A stretch of DNA of 38,351 nt from Acetobacteraceae bacterium (GCA_027487385.1 JAIYDS010000241.1:1-38351), one strand, 5' to 3'; counted from the stretch's first letter, positions 1 through 7,881 are shown. The notes: generated by a model from the sequence alone, not told the origin. Numbers and translations: made by a program.

Positions 1-240
1 CATGAATGGGCGGATCGGGAGCAGACCTTGCGCAGCTATGAGCTGTTTGCCCGTTGGGTGATGCCGCGCTTCCAGGGCAGCCTGCGCATGCCGGCCGAGA
101 GCCGGGAATGGTGCTACCAGAATCGCGAGGGGATTTTCGCGCCGAACCTGCAGGCGCTGAAGAAGGCCTTCGTGGATGCCGGCCAGGCCGTGCCGGAGAT
201 GGAGCGCCTCAAGCTGCGCGAGCGCCAACCGGGCGAGTAG
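1..240 (+). CDS. LLM-class flavin-dependent oxidoreductase, C-terminal fragment
   Basis: The window opens inside this gene. Frame 1 is open from base 1 to the TAG at 238-240, giving about 79 residues. The fragment (start HEWADREQT, then SYELFARWVMPRFQG, ending in a charged tail) resembles the C-terminal end of bacterial luciferase-like monooxygenases of the limonene-monooxygenase type. These use reduced FMN and O2 on small organic substrates. The flavin site lies upstream of the window, so the substrate cannot be judged. Its 3' end overlaps the convergent gene at 209-817 by 32 bases. The family call rests on general resemblance of a short C-terminal segment. Confidence 0.65.
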   Translation, partial: HEWADREQTLRSYELFARWVMPRFQGSLRMPAESREWCYQNREGIFAPNLQALKKAFVDAGQAVPEMERLKLRERQPGE

Positions 241-817
241 CCTCCTCCAGCGCGCGCGCCTGGTATTCGATGCGCGCGGAAATGGCGGTGAGACTCTCCA
301 CGCTGGCCTTCACCTCGGCGGCGGCGCTGCGGGCCACGCGCGTGGCGAGGATTTCGGCGCGGGCCGTCGCATTGGTGCTGCGCTCCTCGCAGCCGGCGAT
401 CAGCGCGATGAGCTGCTGGCTGTGCGCGGCCACGCGCTCCACCGAGGCCAGCGTCTCCTGCTGCTGTTGCAGCAGCAGGGCCGTGCCCTCGCGCAGCGCA
501 TGGGCGAAGGCGGTGACGGAGCGGCGCATCTCTTCCAGCTCGGCCGCTGAGGGCCCAGGCGGTGGCGGTGGCGGTGGTGGTGCGGGCGCTGCGACCGGGC
601 GGGCGCGGCGCAGCAGCAGGGCGGAGAGGGTGAGGCTGCCGCAGAGGGCGAGCGCGATCAGCGCCAGCAGGCCCGCGGTCAGCCAATCCGTGGGCAGCCA
701 GGCCATGGGCGCGGCCGCGGCGGGTGTGGCGAGCAGGGCGGCGGGAAGGGCCAGCATCCCGGCCCGGCCCAACGGACGGAGTCCCGGGGCGGGAGGGTAT
801 GGGGGGCGCGGCTGCAT
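209..817 (-). CDS. Hypothetical membrane protein with one TM segment and coiled coil
   Basis: This gene encodes 202 residues from the ATG at 815-817. A shorter start at residue 21 (MLALPAALLATPAAAA) would begin with a signal-like hydrophobic stretch and may be the true one. Visible parts are a TM helix around residues 47-70 (LLALIALALCGSLTLSALLL), a run of about eight prolines near residue 84, then a helical, Gln-rich coiled-coil region (LLLQQQQETLASVERV) to the end. The layout suggests a membrane-anchored cytoplasmic coiled coil, loosely like methyl-accepting or division-associated proteins, but no family is recognised. The proline run comes from a GGT/GGC triplet tract at 561-582 that could vary in length by slippage. 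It is convergent with, and overlaps, the upstream oxidoreductase. Confidence 0.6.
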   Translation of the reverse strand: MQPRPPYPPAPGLRPLGRAGMLALPAALLATPAAAAPMAWLPTDWLTAGLLALIALALCGSLTLSALLLRRARPVAAPAPPPPPPPPGPSAAELEEMRRSVTAFAHALREGTALLLQQQQETLASVERVAAHSQQLIALIAGCEERSTNATARAEILATRVARSAAAEVKASVESLTAISARIEYQARALEEATRPVGARAA

Positions 818-927
818 CGGGCCGGCATAGGCGGGTCGGGGTAAAGAAAGCCTTGCCGCCGGGGCCTTTGCCGATTGTTAAGCCCGCTGCCGCCATCCTG
901 CCCCGACAAGCCCCGGGAGTGACCAGG

Positions 928-2784
928 ATGGTCCATGCCAGCAATCTTTGCGCGCCGCTGATCGCCGTCCAGGGCGCAGCGCCGCCGGAGCTGGAGGCGG
1001 TGGGCGTGCCACTGCGCCGGCTGGATGGCGCTGGCCCGCTGGCGGCGCAGCTGTATCGCGCCGATCTCGCGCGGCTGGACCTGCTCTGGCTTGAAAACCC
1101 TGAGGCCTTGCTGGATTGGGACCTGACCACGCCCGAGGTGACGCGCATCGCCTGGGACCGCCATTGCACCATCCCCGCCGGGCTGCCGGCCCATCTGCAA
1201 TCCGCCGGCTATCGCCTGGCGGAGGCCGGCCTGGCCCAGCGCGACCCGGCCCGACCGGCGCCGGGGGATGTGCCGGCCCTGCGCGCCTTGGCCGAGACCC
1301 TCCCGCCCGAAGCGGCGCTGCCTTTGCTGCGGCTGATCGCGCCCTGGGATGCGGCGGCGCGGCGGGCGCTGGTGGCGCAACTGACCGCGCAAGGCGCCTG
1401 GGCCGCGGCGCTGCACCAGGCCGCCGGATTCTGCGCGGCCGACACAGCGGCGGCGGGCGCGCTGGAGGGCTTCAACCGCGCCATCGCAGGAGGCGAACTG
1501 GCGGAGGCGGAGCGCATGGCCGCTGCGCTGGCGGTCTATGGCCCGGGCAATCCCGCGGTGCTGGAGGCGGCACTGGCCTGCAACCGCAACCTGGGCCATG
1601 CCGCCCGCGCGCAGCGCTTCGCCCGCACGCTGCTGGCGCTCGATCCGCATCACGCCGGCGCGCATCTCGTCCTGCTGGAACAGGCGGTGGCCGAGGGCGA
1701 CCGGGCCGCGGAACTGGCCCATCGCAGCGGCCTCGCGCTCTCGCCGCCCGAGGCGCTGCACCCGCTGCGCCGCCTGCATGAGGCGCATCGCGCCATCAGC
1801 CTGCATCTGCTGCACCCGCTGGATGTGCCGGGCCGCGCCGCCGTGCAGGCGCTGGTCGGCGCGGCGCATGGCGTGGACCCCATGGCCCTGCCCGAGGGCG
1901 AGGCACGGCATTGGGCGCGGCATTACCGGCATCTCGCGGAAGCGGCTGATCCGGCGCTGCTGGGCCGCAGCGCCGCGCCGCTGGCGGTGGAGGCGCTGCA
2001 CCGCGCCGCCGGGCGGCCGCTCAGCTGGGCCGGGCTGCGGCGCCAGGCGCGCGGGGCGAAGCTCGCCTTCGTGGTGGCGGCGGATGCTGCCTATCTGCGG
2101 CTTTACGGCCGCGCCTATCTGACCTCCATCCTGCGCCATGCGGACCTGCCCGCGGTGATCCTCGTGCATGTCATCGGCGGCGCGCGGCAGCTGCCGGATC
2201 TGATCCGGCTGATGGATCTCGCCGACTCGCGCATCCTCTACACCGCCGATGATTTCGCCCCGGGCGACGTTACCACCCAATGCCATGACAGCGGCGGGCC
2301 GCGCGCCCTGCCGGTGGCGCATTTCCAGTGCGCGCGCTTCGCCATGGCGCGGCGCGTGCTGATGGAGCTGCGCCTGCCCGTCCTCGTCTCCGACATTGAT
2401 GCCGTGCTGCAACGCGGTGTGGCGGAGCTGATCGCGCGCTTCGCGGATTGCGACGTGGTGCTGAACCGCAATGAGGCGAGCGAGGCCTTTGGCAGCCACA
2501 TCACCGCCAATCTGCTGCTGGCCTGGCCGACCGAGGCGGGGCTCGATTTCCTTGCCGGCTTGCAGGGCTATCTGGAGACGGCGCTGGCCGCGCCGCATGT
2601 CACGCGCTGGATTGACCAATGCGGGCTGCAGGCCTGCTGGAACGCCAGCAGCGCCCGCTTCGGCTGGTTCGACACCACGGCGGACATCAACAATGTGATG
2701 TATCCGCGCTGGATGCCGAACCCCTTCCTCTTCCTATCGCTGTTTCACGGCTTTGACATGGCGAGCCTGCCGCAAGCGGCCTGA
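928..2784 (+). CDS. Large glycosyltransferase-like protein with helical-repeat N-terminus
   Basis: The start ATG at 928 is preceded by GGGAG at 914-918; the frame is open further upstream but without a better start. The product is 618 residues. About residues 90-420 are Ala/Leu-rich paired helices resembling TPR-like repeats (for example AAALAVYGPGNPAVLEAAL, HAARAQRFARTLLALDPHH). The last 230 residues look like a nucleotide-diphospho-sugar transferase fold: a beta strand LAFVVAADAAYLRLYGRAYL, a DxD-type metal site in LVSDIDAVLQ, and a GSHITANLLLAWPT segment. This fits transfer of a sugar from a nucleotide sugar, probably to a protein or surface glycan. It converges with the GT41 gene and their 3' ends overlap by 51 bases. 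Family is inferred from motifs only. Confidence 0.65.
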   Translation: MVHASNLCAPLIAVQGAAPPELEAVGVPLRRLDGAGPLAAQLYRADLARLDLLWLENPEALLDWDLTTPEVTRIAWDRHCTIPAGLPAHLQSAGYRLAEAGLAQRDPARPAPGDVPALRALAETLPPEAALPLLRLIAPWDAAARRALVAQLTAQGAWAAALHQAAGFCAADTAAAGALEGFNRAIAGGELAEAERMAAALAVYGPGNPAVLEAALACNRNLGHAARAQRFARTLLALDPHHAGAHLVLLEQAVAEGDRAAELAHRSGLALSPPEALHPLRRLHEAHRAISLHLLHPLDVPGRAAVQALVGAAHGVDPMALPEGEARHWARHYRHLAEAADPALLGRSAAPLAVEALHRAAGRPLSWAGLRRQARGAKLAFVVAADAAYLRLYGRAYLTSILRHADLPAVILVHVIGGARQLPDLIRLMDLADSRILYTADDFAPGDVTTQCHDSGGPRALPVAHFQCARFAMARRVLMELRLPVLVSDIDAVLQRGVAELIARFADCDVVLNRNEASEAFGSHITANLLLAWPTEAGLDFLAGLQGYLETALAAPHVTRWIDQCGLQACWNASSARFGWFDTTADINNVMYPRWMPNPFLFLSLFHGFDMASLPQAA

Positions 2785-4764
2785 TGTTGGACCCTGGGGC
2801 CAGAGCCGGCCATCCGCCGGCAAGGGCCGCACCGCATCCAGCCGCGCGAGGCGCTCGGCATAGAAGCCATGGTAATCGGGGAGCGCGAGCATCTCTTCGG
2901 CCTCGTGATCCAGGCTCGTGCCGATTTCGAGATAGGCGTCGAGGTTGTCCAGGCGCGGCTGCGGCGTGCGGCCGGCCTGGTGGGCGCGGGCGGCCTGGGC
3001 ATAGAGCCCCTCCAGCCGCTGCACGAGCTTTTCCATGTTGAACAGGTCACAGCGCGTGCGGCGGGCGGCGAGCGTCTTGCGATGGCGGGCCAGTTCCGCC
3101 GGATCCTGCGCGAGCGCGATGGCGCGGGCGACATAGTCATCCGGCGTGGCGCAGACCATGCCGGGCAGGCCGGCCGAGCGCACCAGGCTGCCACAAACGC
3201 GCGAGGCGAAGCTGCGCCCCGAGAGCGTCAGCACCGGCACACCCAGCCAGAGCGCGTCCGAGGCCGTGGTGTGCGCGCCATAAGGCGCGGAATCCAGAAA
3301 GAGGTCCGCCAGGCGATAGCGGGCCAGATGCTCGGGATTGGGCTGCTTGGGCGCGAAGATGATGCGGCCCTCGGCGATGCCGCGTGCGGCCGCGAAGGCG
3401 CGCAGATTGGCGCGCATCTCCTCGCCCGAATCCAGCAGCCAGAGCACAGAGCCCGGCACCGCCAGCAGGATGTCCATCCAGCGCCCCATGGTGAAGCGCG
3501 AGAGCTTCTGCGCCGCGTTGAAGCAGCAGAAGACGAAGCCCTGCTCTGGCAGGCCGGCGGCGGCGCGGCTCGGCGTCGGCGCGATCACGCGCTTGCGGTC
3601 ATTGGGCTGGTAGCAGGGCAGGCGCAGTACGCGCTCGGAATAGTAGAGCTCGGCCTCGGGCGGGATGATCCAGGGGTCGGCGATGATGTAGTTGTGCCAG
3701 GGCGTACCCAGCGTGCCGGGATAGCCGAGCCAGTTGATCTGCACCGGTGCCGGCCGCCGCGCGAAGATGGCGGTGCGCGCATCCCGCGTGTAGCCGTTCA
3801 CATCCACCAGGATGTCGATGCCATCGGCCGCGATCCGCTCGGCTGCCGCGTCATCGCTGAGGGGGCGGATATCCACCCAATGCTCCACGGCGGCCTGGAT
3901 GCGGGCCTGGAGCGCGGCATGGGAGGGCGGGCCGCAGTAATAGGCGGTCACCTCGACGCGGCTCTGGTCATGCAGCTCGAAGACCTCGGCCATCAGCGTA
4001 CCGATGGCGTGGTCCCGCAGGTCGGAGGAGATGTAGCCGATGCGCAGACGCCGCCCTTGCAGCGCGATGGGTGCATCGCGTCGATCCTGCCGGCCCAGGA
4101 GCTGCCGCTCATCCACCAGGCTGCGGGCGTAGTGATGCGCGAGCCCCAGCTGCAGCAGCGGGTCATCCGTATAGGCCAGCATGGAAAGCGGACTGGTGCC
4201 GCGCAGCAGCCGGCGGCGTTCGCTGGCATCGCCGGGTGGCAGGGCGGGCCAGGCGCATTGCACCAGGCGCAGCGCCATGAATTGCTCGATCACGTCGCGC
4301 TGCTCGGGGTTGATCTCCAGGCATTGCCGCAGCATGGCCTCGGCCAAAGCCGGCTTGAGATGCTCGCTGAGCACGCGGGCGATCTGGCGCAGCGCCGTGA
4401 GCTTATAGGCGATGGCGGCGCCGGTGACGGCGACGAGGCGCTGCGCCACCCCCTGCCATTGCTCGATGGCCTGCGGCACGGCGCCGCTGCGTTCCAGCAG
4501 CCCGCCGAGGTTGATGCTGGCCGGCAGGAAGTCCGGATTCAGCGCGAGGCAGGCGGTGAGCGAGCCCATCGCCGCTTCCGCCTCGCCGCGTTCGCTGAGC
4601 AGGCAGGCATGGTTGAAATGCGCGATGTAGAGCTGCGGGTTGGCCGGATTGGCGCCAATCCAATGCGCATAGAGGCGGCAGGCCGCCTCACCTTCCCCCT
4701 GGGCGGTGAGGCGTTGGGCTTCCGCCACAAGGTCTGAGAGCGTCATCTCCAGGGTTTCGGACAT
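2734..4764 (-). CDS. SPINDLY/OGT-type O-linked glycosyltransferase (GT41) with TPRs
   Basis: The product is 676 residues. Residues about 1-190 form TPR helices (NPQLYIAHFNHACLLSERG, NPDFLPASINLGGLLERSG). The rest is the catalytic region of the O-GlcNAc transferase family. Family blocks are visible in order: RIGYISSDLRDHAIG (the His after the Asp matches the conserved OGT His), DVNGYTRDARTAIFARRPAP, then INWLGYPGT, CCFNAAQKLSRFT (the Lys matches the UDP-binding Lys), SVLWLLDSG, and APYGAHTTASDALWLGVPVLT. Such enzymes transfer a sugar from UDP-sugars to Ser/Thr of proteins in the cytoplasm; TPRs select the acceptor. It begins only 21 bases after the octapeptide-repeat gene on the same strand, so the two are probably co-transcribed and that Ser/Thr-rich protein is an obvious candidate acceptor (inference). 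Confidence 0.9.
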   Translation of the reverse strand: MSETLEMTLSDLVAEAQRLTAQGEGEAACRLYAHWIGANPANPQLYIAHFNHACLLSERGEAEAAMGSLTACLALNPDFLPASINLGGLLERSGAVPQAIEQWQGVAQRLVAVTGAAIAYKLTALRQIARVLSEHLKPALAEAMLRQCLEINPEQRDVIEQFMALRLVQCAWPALPPGDASERRRLLRGTSPLSMLAYTDDPLLQLGLAHHYARSLVDERQLLGRQDRRDAPIALQGRRLRIGYISSDLRDHAIGTLMAEVFELHDQSRVEVTAYYCGPPSHAALQARIQAAVEHWVDIRPLSDDAAAERIAADGIDILVDVNGYTRDARTAIFARRPAPVQINWLGYPGTLGTPWHNYIIADPWIIPPEAELYYSERVLRLPCYQPNDRKRVIAPTPSRAAAGLPEQGFVFCCFNAAQKLSRFTMGRWMDILLAVPGSVLWLLDSGEEMRANLRAFAAARGIAEGRIIFAPKQPNPEHLARYRLADLFLDSAPYGAHTTASDALWLGVPVLTLSGRSFASRVCGSLVRSAGLPGMVCATPDDYVARAIALAQDPAELARHRKTLAARRTRCDLFNMEKLVQRLEGLYAQAARAHQAGRTPQPRLDNLDAYLEIGTSLDHEAEEMLALPDYHGFYAERLARLDAVRPLPADGRLWPQGPTSGRLRQARHVKAVKQR

Positions 4765-4785
4765 CCTGTCCTCCTCTCTTCAGGC

Positions 4786-6585
4786 TCAGAGGCCGAGATA
4801 GGCCGTGATCTGTTCATCCGACATGCTGCCCACCTGCGTGGCGTCGAAGCCGGCGAGCTGGGTTTCGCTCAGGGCAGCGATGTTGGTGGTGGAAAGCTGG
4901 TCGATCTGCGTGGTGGTCAGCGCGCGGATCTGCGTCGAGGTGAAGGGCTCGACCGCGGTGGTGGTGAGCGCGCCGATGACCGTGGTGGTGAGCGCGCCGA
5001 TCTGCGAGGCGCTCAGCGAGGCCACCTGGGTGGAGGAGAATTCCCCGATATCGGTGCTGGAGAGCCCCTGCACCTGGGTGGTTGTGATGCCACGCAGCTG
5101 CAGTGTGCTCATCCCCTCCACCTGGGTGGCATCGAGCGCGGAGAGGTTGGTGGCGCTCAGGGCCGCGATCTGGGAGACGCCCAGCGCACCGACCTGGGTG
5201 GCGGAGAGTTCACCCACATCGGTGGCGGTGAGGCCGCGGATCTGGGTGGCGGTCACACCACCGATCTGGGTGTTGGTCAGGGCGGCGACCTGTGTGCCGT
5301 CCATGGCGGAGAGGCCGGTGGCGGAGAGGCCTGCGATCTGGGAGGCGGCGAGGGCGCCGATCTGGGTTGCGGTCAGCTCACCCACATCGGTGGCGGAAAG
5401 GCCGCCCATCTGTGTGGCGGTGATGCCGCGGACCTGGGTGGTGCTCATGGCGCCGATCTGTGTGGCGTCAAAGCTGGAGAGTGCGGTGGCGGTGATGCCG
5501 CCGATCTGGGATGCGGTGAGGCCGCCGATCTGTGTGGTGGAAAGGCTGGCCAGGTTGGTGGCGCCGAGCGCGCCGAGCTGTGTGGCGGAGAGGGCGCCGA
5601 TCTGGGTGGAGGAGAGCTCACCCACATCGGTGGTGGAGAGGCCGCCGAGCTGGGCATTGGTCATGCCGCGGACCTGGGTGGTGGAAAGCGCGGCGACCTG
5701 CGTGGCGTCGAGGGCGGAGACGCTGGTGGCACTCAGCGCGCCGATCTGGGATGCGGTCAGGCTGCCGACCTGCGTGGCGGAGAGCTCGCCGAGATCGGTG
5801 GTGGTGAGGCCCTGGACCTGGGTGTTGGACAGTGCGCGCAGCTGGGTGCCGGAGAGGGCCGCGGCCTGTGTGGCATCGAGCGCGGAGAGGTTGGTGGTGG
5901 AGAGCGCGCCGATCTGGCTGGCGTTCAGCGCACCGACCTGCGTGGCGGAGAGTTCACCCACATCGGTGGCGGTGAGGCCGCGGATCTGGGTGGCGGTGAC
6001 GCCACCGATCTGGGTGTTGGTCAGAGCGGCGACCTGGGTCGAATCCATCGCCGACAAATTGGTCGCCGAAAGCCCGCCGATCTGCGACGTGGTCAGCCCG
6101 CCGATCTGCGTCGTGCTGAGCGCCGCCACCTGCGTCGTCGCCAGCGCGCCCACCTGGCTCACCGTCAGGGCGCGGATCTGCGTGCTGCTGAATTCGCCGA
6201 TATCCGTGGTCGTGAGCGCGCTGAGCTGCGTGTTGGTCAGCGCCCGGATCTGGGAGGTGTTCAGGGCCGCGACCCTGGTGGCGTCCAGCCCCGAAAGCTG
6301 CGTCGTGGTCAGCGCGCGCACCTGGAATTCGCCCAGCACCGCCAGTTGCTCGCCGCTGAAGCTCAGCTGCGCCGCCAGATAGGGGATCTGCGTGGCCGTG
6401 AGCCCCCGCACCTGGGAGGTGGAGAGCGCGCCGATCTGCGTGGCGCTCATCGTCTCGACCGCGGAGCTGCTCAGCGCGCCGATCTGGGTCGAGGTCATCG
6501 CGCTGATCTGCGTCGTGGACAGGGCCTGAACCGACGTCGTGGACAAGGCGCGGATCTGGTTGGTCGAAAGCAGCGAGATGGACAT
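4786..6585 (-). CDS. Octapeptide-repeat (x-Q-I/V-x-x-L-S/T-x) solenoid-like protein
   Basis: The product is 599 residues, nearly all tandem octads of the type TQIGALST. Position 2 is usually Gln, 3 is Ile/Val/Leu, 6 is Leu/Met, and 7, 8 and 1 are Ser/Thr/Ala. I count 73 octads, broken once by QLSFSG at residues 73-78. Special octads beginning TD (TDVGEL or TDIGEF) start at residues 127, 207, 263, 319, 399, 455 and 511: spacings 80-56-56-80-56-56. An octad ending in Asp-Ala/Ser/Gly sits exactly 32 residues before each. I see no Lys, His, Cys or Trp. There is no Sec signal, TM segment or RTX motif. AAGGA at about 6591-6596 precedes the ATG. Ser/Thr-x-x-Gln spacing could cap short helices; a beta-solenoid is the alternative. 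Function unknown; a surface or secreted protein is plausible. It lies between FkbM and GT41 genes. Confidence 0.85.
   Translation of the reverse strand: MSISLLSTNQIRALSTTSVQALSTTQISAMTSTQIGALSSSAVETMSATQIGALSTSQVRGLTATQIPYLAAQLSFSGEQLAVLGEFQVRALTTTQLSGLDATRVAALNTSQIRALTNTQLSALTTTDIGEFSSTQIRALTVSQVGALATTQVAALSTTQIGGLTTSQIGGLSATNLSAMDSTQVAALTNTQIGGVTATQIRGLTATDVGELSATQVGALNASQIGALSTTNLSALDATQAAALSGTQLRALSNTQVQGLTTTDLGELSATQVGSLTASQIGALSATSVSALDATQVAALSTTQVRGMTNAQLGGLSTTDVGELSSTQIGALSATQLGALGATNLASLSTTQIGGLTASQIGGITATALSSFDATQIGAMSTTQVRGITATQMGGLSATDVGELTATQIGALAASQIAGLSATGLSAMDGTQVAALTNTQIGGVTATQIRGLTATDVGELSATQVGALGVSQIAALSATNLSALDATQVEGMSTLQLRGITTTQVQGLSSTDIGEFSSTQVASLSASQIGALTTTVIGALTTTAVEPFTSTQIRALTTTQIDQLSTTNIAALSETQLAGFDATQVGSMSDEQITAYLGL
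5182..5292. repeat. 111-bp direct repeat, copy 1 (in octapeptide-repeat gene)
   Basis: By eye this segment matches 5926-6036 with four mismatches, at a distance of exactly 744 bp (31 octad codon units). Other octads in the gene share the amino-acid pattern but differ much more at DNA level. The pair therefore looks like a fairly recent internal duplication or gene conversion within the repeat gene. Confidence 0.85.
5926..6036. repeat. 111-bp direct repeat, copy 2 (in octapeptide-repeat gene)
   Basis: Second copy of the 5182-5292 segment, four mismatches by eye. It encodes the TNTQIGG, TATQIRGLTA and TDVGEL octads at the junction between the first 80-residue block and the following 56-residue block. 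In copy 1 the same octads lie at the junction of two 56-residue blocks. The two copies therefore sit at different phases of the higher-order pattern. Confidence 0.85.
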
Positions 6586-6600
6586 GGCGCATTCCTTTTC

Positions 6601-6640
6601 CAGAGAGGGCGGAGCCGGCGTCTTGCCGGCGGGGTCTCTG
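6601..6640 (-). promoter_or_regulatory. Hairpin in the leader of the octapeptide-repeat gene
   Basis: In the 149-bp gap between the FkbM gene and the repeat gene, GCCGGC at 6614-6619 can pair with GCCGGC at 6625-6630 around a 5-nt loop, with outer arms CAGAGA (6601-6606) and TCTCTG (6635-6640). It lies just upstream of the Shine-Dalgarno of the repeat gene, so it may control translation or mRNA stability, or act as a partial terminator after the FkbM gene. A similar hairpin precedes the FkbM gene. The rest of the gap shows no further clear signal. Confidence 0.45.
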
Positions 6641-6734
6641 AGGGGCGCTCTCTGGGAAACACCACTCCCGCATCACGAAACTCGCAGGCGAAGGCTTACA
6701 AAGCGTGAATCGCGCCAAAGAAATTTCGCGAGGG

Positions 6735-7832
6735 TCAGGCGGCCTTGCGGCGGGCGGATGTGGCCGGCGCGTCGAAGGCGATGGCGCCGCGCCATTGCAG
6801 CATCGGCGGCTGCGGCCCACCACCGGGCGCAAGGCGCAGCAGCCCTGCCTCTTCGTGCCAGGACCAGGGCCGCGGCCCGGCCTGGGTGATGAGCCCCGCG
6901 GCAGCCACGCGCGGCAGCATGTCGAGCAGCAGCGCGGCCTGGGCCAGGCTGCATGGGCCGAGATCGGCCAGGGCGAAGGCGAAGCGGCCCTGCCGCGCCG
7001 CATGCCGCAGCAGCGCCTCCCAATCGCGCGGCTTGCGCGGGTCCCCTGCGAAGTGGAGCGGCGCCGATGCCGCGCCGAAGCTCGCATCGGCCGCGGTTTG
7101 CGTGGCACCCAGCGCGAGGACGGAGAAATCGCGGCACCGCCCGCGGGAGGCGGCCAGCCACGCGTCAAACCCGGCCACGGGCCCGCGCAGGGCTTGCGAC
7201 GGGCGCGCCACCTCGCGCTCGAACAGGAAGTCCAGCTGCAGCAGACCGCCATTGTGGACGCCGCGCAGGCGATGGAATTCCGCCACCTCCGCGCTGCGGA
7301 AGCCCAGCGCCGCCAGCGCCGCGAAGACCTCCTCCGCCCGCGCGCCGCCCTGGTTGTATTCGACCAGCGAGATCTCGATCAGAATGTAATCCGCCTGGCG
7401 CAGCACCTCCTGCCCGCCGCGCAGCACATCCAGCTCGGCGCCCTGCGTGTCGATCTTCACGAAGTCGAAGCGGCGGCCAGCCAGCACATCGTCCAGCCGC
7501 CGCTTGGGGACGGGCGTGCGGACCAGCACCTCGTCGCGGAAGAAATGCGTGTTCTCCCGGTAGAGCGAAGTGCCGGTGGATTGCAGCCATTCGCGGGTGA
7601 GGAACAGCTCCGCCTCGCCATTCTCGTGGCTGGCGGCGAAGCCCAGCACCTCATGCCCGGTCGCGGCCAGGGCGGGCAGGCAATGCGGGTTGGGCTCCAC
7701 CAGCGTGGGCACGCAATCGGGGAAGACCTGCCGGACCCCATGGGTGAAGTGGCCCAGATGGGCGCCCACATCGAGCAGGGTGCGGGGCGCATAGCCCGCG
7801 AAACGCAACGCTTCGAGCCGTTCTGGTCGCAT
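6735..7832 (-). CDS. FkbM-family SAM-dependent methyltransferase
   Basis: The product is 365 residues from the ATG at 7830-7832. The N-terminal two-thirds is a class I SAM methyltransferase of the FkbM type: motif I as TLLDVGAHLGHFTHGV (about residues 18-33), an acidic ribose-binding position in TLVEPNPHC, and the family-typical VKIDTQGAELDVLRGG and ADYILIEISLVEYNQGG. FkbM enzymes methylate hydroxyl groups, often of sugars in glycans or natural products. The C-terminal 130 residues (from about GPVAGFDAWLAASRG) are not typical of FkbM and include a second helical/strand-rich region of unknown role. It is the first gene of the FkbM-repeat-GT41 run; the leader carries a strong inverted repeat whose arm includes the GAGAG ribosome-binding sequence. 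Confidence 0.85.
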   Translation of the reverse strand: MRPERLEALRFAGYAPRTLLDVGAHLGHFTHGVRQVFPDCVPTLVEPNPHCLPALAATGHEVLGFAASHENGEAELFLTREWLQSTGTSLYRENTHFFRDEVLVRTPVPKRRLDDVLAGRRFDFVKIDTQGAELDVLRGGQEVLRQADYILIEISLVEYNQGGARAEEVFAALAALGFRSAEVAEFHRLRGVHNGGLLQLDFLFEREVARPSQALRGPVAGFDAWLAASRGRCRDFSVLALGATQTAADASFGAASAPLHFAGDPRKPRDWEALLRHAARQGRFAFALADLGPCSLAQAALLLDMLPRVAAAGLITQAGPRPWSWHEEAGLLRLAPGGGPQPPMLQWRGAIAFDAPATSARRKAA

Positions 7833-7837
7833 GGGAT

Positions 7838-7881
7838 CTCTCGCCGGGGTCCGGCCGGCGATTTTGCCGGCAGGGCGAGAG
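7838..7881 (-). promoter_or_regulatory. Strong imperfect inverted repeat covering the FkbM ribosome-binding site
   Basis: CTCTCGCC at 7838-7845 pairs with GGCGAGAG at 7874-7881, enclosing GCCGGC at 7854-7859 and 7866-7871. On the minus strand the start-proximal arm contains GAGAG, 6 nt before the ATG of the FkbM gene, so the folded leader would hide the ribosome-binding site. Role in translation control is an inference. Confidence 0.5.

Noticed and set aside
679-2619. 646-codon open frame on the minus strand across the 928-2784 gene
   Set aside because: Antisense shadow of a high-GC gene: Arg/Gln/Gly/Ala-rich translation with no motif, while the plus-strand frame has DxD and fold-like features.
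2869-4737. 622-codon plus-strand frame
   Set aside because: Exact antisense of the GT41 gene, which has unmistakable family motifs; the plus translation is low-complexity.
4786-6585. Regular short DNA repeats considered as a CRISPR array or satellite
   Set aside because: Period is 24 bp with no spacers, and the reading frame stays open for 599 codons with a conserved amino-acid pattern; it is a coding repeat.
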